In this document: positions 8,337 through 10,829 of the stretch, piece after piece
Position numbering within the stretch: position 1 is the first letter of the stretch
Layout of the letters: every line of letters starts with the position of its first letter
Assembly (NCBI GenBank): GCA_041687435.1
Contig: JAWLBX010000044.1
Coordinates: 1-10,829, forward strand
Length of the DNA: 10,829 nt
Source: JACKII01 sp041687435
GTDB taxonomy: Bacteria > Pseudomonadota > Alphaproteobacteria > Bin95
Direction of reading: 5' to 3'
Translations under genes and position numbers: made by a program
The notes under the pieces: model-generated
Told to the model about the DNA's origin: nothing
Seen by the model: only the letters and a program-made list of their open reading frames with translations
The model's database searches: none

Positions 8337-9671
8337 TTATTGGGCGAACACATTATCGTAGGCGGTGGAATAGACGCGATCGAATATCCGTTCCATCTCC
8401 GGGCCGTATTCTTCCGCGCGCAAAGCCTCCAATAGGCTGGGGCCGAGGTCATCGACCAGTTTCTGCATTTCCATCCGATGCCCGCGCGGCGTTAACGTTG
8501 GCTTTTGGGCGGCGGCCAGCGATTGCAGCAAGCCCATCCACGCTTGCAGGCAGGCGATGGCGGCGTCGTCCCGGTTTTCGGGCTCGTCAGCCCGGTTGCC
8601 CACCAACTTGAACAACTCGATGATGTTGGCAGGGTCTGTCAGGTGACGGTAGGATGAATGCTCGGTTAACGAGTCGGCGTTGCGGCTGATCGTGAAATCC
8701 CAAAACTCTTTGGCAGCGTGCACTACGGGCGTATTGCGGCTGAAATCCTTGTACATTTGCCAGGGGTCATGGGATTGGCCGATCACCTCCTCCATGGCAC
8801 CGCGCATACCCCGGCCGCGCGTGGTGAACCGCACTTGGGGTTCTGAATACTCGAAATCCCGGCGCAAGAGCCCGTGCAGCATGGCGATGACAAACGCCGC
8901 GGCGCTGTCGCCGGAAATTTTCGCGTCGAGTTCCATAAAAATTTCCGGCAGGACGCCGGGCAGGTGCCAGGTCTTATCCACGTGCGGAGTGAACTCCGAT
9001 CCCGGTCCGGCGCCCCGGCGGGCGGCGATCATCTTGGTGACCATGCCATTGTAGGCGTCGGCCAGCCGCCCTTCCGCCCGTTCGTGGATGCTGTCAGTTT
9101 CGCCGGAGCCGATGTTGAGCTTGGCGAGATGCCGCAATTCGAGGTTCACCCGCAGGTTCACGCAGATGAGCTCGTAAGGTGAGAATTCCGGCTTTTCGAT
9201 CGGATTATCGCCGGGCCGGACGATGAACATGTCCTGATACAAGGTGTCATTGTTTATGTCGGATTTGACAGTGGGATGGATGGTCCAGAACTTGATGGGG
9301 GTGCCATCCGCATCCGGGTTATTGAGTGTCAGAAATGGTTCGGACTGGCGGGAGGCGCGATCGACGATTTCGCGCATTCGTCGGGGATGGCTGTCCTCGC
9401 CTTCCGGCCGGTCGCCGCGGCGCTGGGCAGTTTCATCCTCGACAGCAAACTCCCGGCGCATGGCTTCTGTCACGGAGAAATCGAAGAGGGAGCGATAATC
9501 CTCGTCCACGGCAGACTGGCCGAACTTGACGACGACGTTTTCCCAGAAAAGCTCGCGAATGTCTTTGAAGCTGGAGGGGCGCCGGGCGCGCTTGTCCTCG
9601 CGGAACTTGCCATAGACCGCTTCGACCAGACGACGATTGACGGCATCGTCGAGCTTCAGACCGGCGGCCAT
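8337..9671 (-). CDS. Downstream fragment of the split gene
   Basis: A 444-aa frame from an internal ATG at 9671 to TAA at 8337-8339. Its open frame continues upstream of this ATG for 31 further codons to the A8 run, so the ATG is probably not the original start. A purine-rich GGAAGCGG about 11 bases upstream could permit reinitiation. The protein is soluble and mixed alpha/beta, with a conserved-looking core near residues 125-190 (FWTIHPTVKSD, SPYELICVNLRVNLELRH) and a helical C-terminus. It ends 24 nt before the 688-aa gene. The tubulin-like C-terminal assignment is tentative. Confidence 0.55.
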   Translation of the reverse strand: MAAGLKLDDAVNRRLVEAVYGKFREDKRARRPSSFKDIRELFWENVVVKFGQSAVDEDYRSLFDFSVTEAMRREFAVEDETAQRRGDRPEGEDSHPRRMREIVDRASRQSEPFLTLNNPDADGTPIKFWTIHPTVKSDINNDTLYQDMFIVRPGDNPIEKPEFSPYELICVNLRVNLELRHLAKLNIGSGETDSIHERAEGRLADAYNGMVTKMIAARRGAGPGSEFTPHVDKTWHLPGVLPEIFMELDAKISGDSAAAFVIAMLHGLLRRDFEYSEPQVRFTTRGRGMRGAMEEVIGQSHDPWQMYKDFSRNTPVVHAAKEFWDFTISRNADSLTEHSSYRHLTDPANIIELFKLVGNRADEPENRDDAAIACLQAWMGLLQSLAAAQKPTLTPRGHRMEMQKLVDDLGPSLLEALRAEEYGPEMERIFDRVYSTAYDNVFAQ

Positions 9672-9735
9672 CTGACTCAGCCGCTTCCACGCGTCTTCCT
9701 TGCATTCGGCATTGGCATAGACAAAGGTGTTGCCA

Positions 9736-10710
9736 TCATTGCCGCCGCGGTTGGTATAGGCGTTTTTTTTCCTGCTCGATATCGCGCGCCAGCACGCCGC
9801 TAATTTCGGTGATTTCCGCGAACAGACCGGTAAAGACGCGGATCAGTTCCTCGCAATCGGCCAGCGCAAGACTATAGACCTTTTCCTGGATGACTGCATT
9901 TGCATATTCGCGCATCCGCTGGATGGTACTATTATAATAGGTGACATAGTCGGCCGCGAATGCCTTTTTCTTCCTGTTTCCCAGAAGGCTCGAGATCAGC
10001 CCTCCATTTTCGGCATCCGTTGCCAAGTCGATGACGCGGCTCGTGCTGCGCGCTGTCGGCCGGTTGCGATTGCTTTGGAGTTCCTCATCATCGCGGAAGA
10101 CGTTTGCCAATCGGAACAAACGCAACCGCAGATTGCGGGAGTCGATCGCAGCGCGCCGTTCGATCAGCTCCTTGCGCAAATGGAACAGAAACGCCCTTAC
10201 CGCGACAGGGTGCGGGGTATTTTGAATCATGTAGGCCTGCAAGTGATGTGCGGCCCATTCGCTTTGCCCAAGGTTATCTGCGGAAATGGAGGCGTTGATA
10301 AAAATATCCTCCGGGCGGCTTTGCAGCGCTGCCTCAAGCAGGCGGAAATCCCGTTCCAGCCCGCTTTCCGCGCGGCGAACCGTGTCGGTTAAGCCGCCGC
10401 TTTCGGTCAGCGATGAACTGTCGATTGTGCCCCGTTGGCGGATATCCACCATCTCCGCATCGTTCCAAAATGTCTGGGCGGCATAGTCGGCCAATGCGCT
10501 GGCGTAGGTAGCATGCAGCGGACGCGTGGCGCGCTCGTGGGTTTTTTCATCCTCAACCTCTGGAAAAAGTTGGTCGTAAACCCGGCGGAAAAACGGGATC
10601 CGGGGCTCTTCCCGTGCAAGCTGGTGTAGATCTCGGATGTAGGTGTCGCGGATATCCGGCTCTTCGTCGATGCTGCGCCCGTCAGCCAACTGCTCCTTGT
10701 ACCGCGCCAC
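9736..10710 (-). CDS. Upstream fragment of the split gene
   Basis: This 324-aa frame opens with GTG at 10710, the only start codon seen between the IS630 end and the coding body, and it has no convincing Shine-Dalgarno site. It is soluble and predominantly helical, with charged segments (for example RDTYIRDLHQLAREEPRIPF) and no membrane segment. Residues up to about 315 appear native. The last nine (after EQEK) are out-of-frame residues produced after the A8 run, ending at TGA 9736-9738. As it stands it would make a truncated protein lacking both its natural N-terminus and its C-terminal half. Confidence 0.55.
   Translation of the reverse strand: MARYKEQLADGRSIDEEPDIRDTYIRDLHQLAREEPRIPFFRRVYDQLFPEVEDEKTHERATRPLHATYASALADYAAQTFWNDAEMVDIRQRGTIDSSSLTESGGLTDTVRRAESGLERDFRLLEAALQSRPEDIFINASISADNLGQSEWAAHHLQAYMIQNTPHPVAVRAFLFHLRKELIERRAAIDSRNLRLRLFRLANVFRDDEELQSNRNRPTARSTSRVIDLATDAENGGLISSLLGNRKKKAFAADYVTYYNSTIQRMREYANAVIQEKVYSLALADCEELIRVFTGLFAEITEISGVLARDIEQEKKRLYQPRRQ
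9763..9770 (-). other. A8 homopolymer at the frameshift point
   Basis: On the coding strand the sequence is GAG CAG GAA AAA AAA CGC. Reading seven A instead of eight gives GAA AAA AAC GCC and continues the gene into the downstream frame. Continuation from eight A needs a +1 (or -2) shift, so this is not a classic -1 slippery heptamer arranged in frame. RNA-polymerase slippage on A8, a contingency-type switch, a true mutation, or an assembly error are all possible. Confidence 0.8.
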
Positions 10711-10731
10711 CTGGTCCCGAAATGCGATGTC

Positions 10732-10829
10732 TAGAGCGGATTCGTTTCATTCCGGCTCGTAGCCGCATGCAATGAAGAAGTTCCGAGCGTCGTTTGGGGT
10801 GATGGCGTCGATTGCGTTGCGGATGGCAT
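10732..10829 (-). mobile_element. End of an IS630-family insertion sequence (partial)
   Basis: The transposase stop is followed within about 15 bases by the sequence AACGAATCCGCTCTAG on the coding strand, which I read as the terminal inverted repeat ending at a CTAG (10731-10734). IS630-family elements insert at and duplicate TA, often within CTAG, so the element edge is placed at the TA 10732-10733. The opposite end is outside the window, so the repeat cannot be confirmed here. The element separates the operon from its natural upstream region. Confidence 0.65.
10747..10827 (-). CDS. 3' end of IS630-family transposase (partial)
   Basis: The minus strand from 10827 encodes AIRNAIDAITPNDARNFFIA followed by CGYEPE and TGA at 10747-10749. 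The pattern A-I-x-x-I-T-P-x-D-x-x-x-F-F-x-x-(A/C)-G-Y is the usual C-terminus of IS630-family DDE transposases. The catalytic DDE residues lie outside the window to the right. The transposase reads in the same direction as the operon and, by chance, in the same frame as the broken gene after it. Confidence 0.8.
   Translation of the reverse strand, partial: AIRNAIDAITPNDARNFFIACGYEPE

Larger units (their letters stand above)
8337..10731 (-). pseudogene. Large tubulin/FtsZ-like family gene, 5'-truncated by IS630 and frameshifted
   Basis: Two adjacent frames are halves of one gene. Dropping one A from the A8 run at 9763-9770 joins them smoothly through the codons for EQEKNAYTNRGGNDG and FVYANAECKEDAWKRL, giving about 790 aa from the GTG at 10710. 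Upstream of that GTG the frame stays open to the IS630 boundary (encoding DIAFRDQ), so the true 5' part was probably removed or displaced by the insertion. The C-terminal third (for example EFSPYELICVNLRVNLELRH) reminds me of the non-GTPase half of Tubulin_2-type proteins, which are often 1000 aa or more and occur beside VWA genes. If so, the GTP-binding tubulin domain with its glycine-rich signature lies beyond the IS. The family call is tentative; the shared-gene interpretation is well supported by the joined frame. An extra base from sequencing error is the main alternative to a true mutation. Confidence 0.6.

Noticed and set aside
9763..9770. Programmed -1 ribosomal frameshift of the A-AAA-AAC type
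   Set aside because: The bases resemble a slippery heptamer, but the phase is wrong: continuation needs +1 or -2 from the upstream frame, and I see no clear downstream stem-loop or upstream Shine-Dalgarno stimulator.
1..10829. CRISPR array, tRNA or rRNA gene
   Set aside because: No regularly spaced repeats or recognisable RNA gene signatures on either strand; the window is almost fully occupied by long coding frames.

Overview
The window is a run of large genes read entirely from the minus strand (right to left), enclosed at both edges by the 3' ends of two unrelated insertion sequences. Base composition is moderately GC-rich. That, together with the types of IS ends (an IS630-like and an IS5-like element), suggests a proteobacterium, most likely an alphaproteobacterium, but nothing here fixes the genus. 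The locus looks accessory: there are no housekeeping genes, RNA genes or CRISPR.

Layout in transcription order. (1) At 10732-10829 is the 3' end of an IS630-family element. It ends at a CTAG, directly against a reading frame that has no convincing start. (2) At 8337-10731 is a gene damaged twice. Its 5' part is cut off at the IS630 junction, and it is split by an extra base in an A8 run (9763-9770). With the frame restored it gives about 790 aa, tentatively the C-terminal part of a large tubulin/FtsZ-like (Tubulin_2-type) protein. (3) At 6246-8312 is an unrecognised 688-aa protein with a long coiled coil and two membrane segments. (4) At 2761-6249 is a 1162-aa protein with about six N-terminal membrane helices. 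The rest reads as a catalytically dead derivative of an MrfA/YprA-type SF2 helicase with a DUF1998-like C-terminus. (5) At 26-2758 is an exported, membrane-anchored von Willebrand A (VWA) protein with an intact MIDAS. Its last codons and stop come from the antisense strand of an IS5-family transposase 3' end at 1-97.

The three downstream genes are tightly packed: 24 nt apart, then a 4-bp ATGA overlap, then a start within 2 nt of the previous stop. This suggests one translationally coupled operon. Topology suggests a membrane-spanning complex: a VWA sensor or adhesion domain outside, two multi-TM proteins, and a large cytosolic protein that may be polymer-forming. From memory, published comparative genomics described FtsZ/tubulin-like families encoded beside VWA and membrane proteins and proposed a membrane-remodelling role. 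The membrane-tethered dead helicase is the component I do not know from any described system.

The copy here is probably decaying: both outer genes are clipped by IS elements and the first is frameshifted. No stretch over 300 bases lacks a gene. I saw no terminator or convincing native promoter; the native promoter would lie upstream of the IS630 insertion, outside the window.
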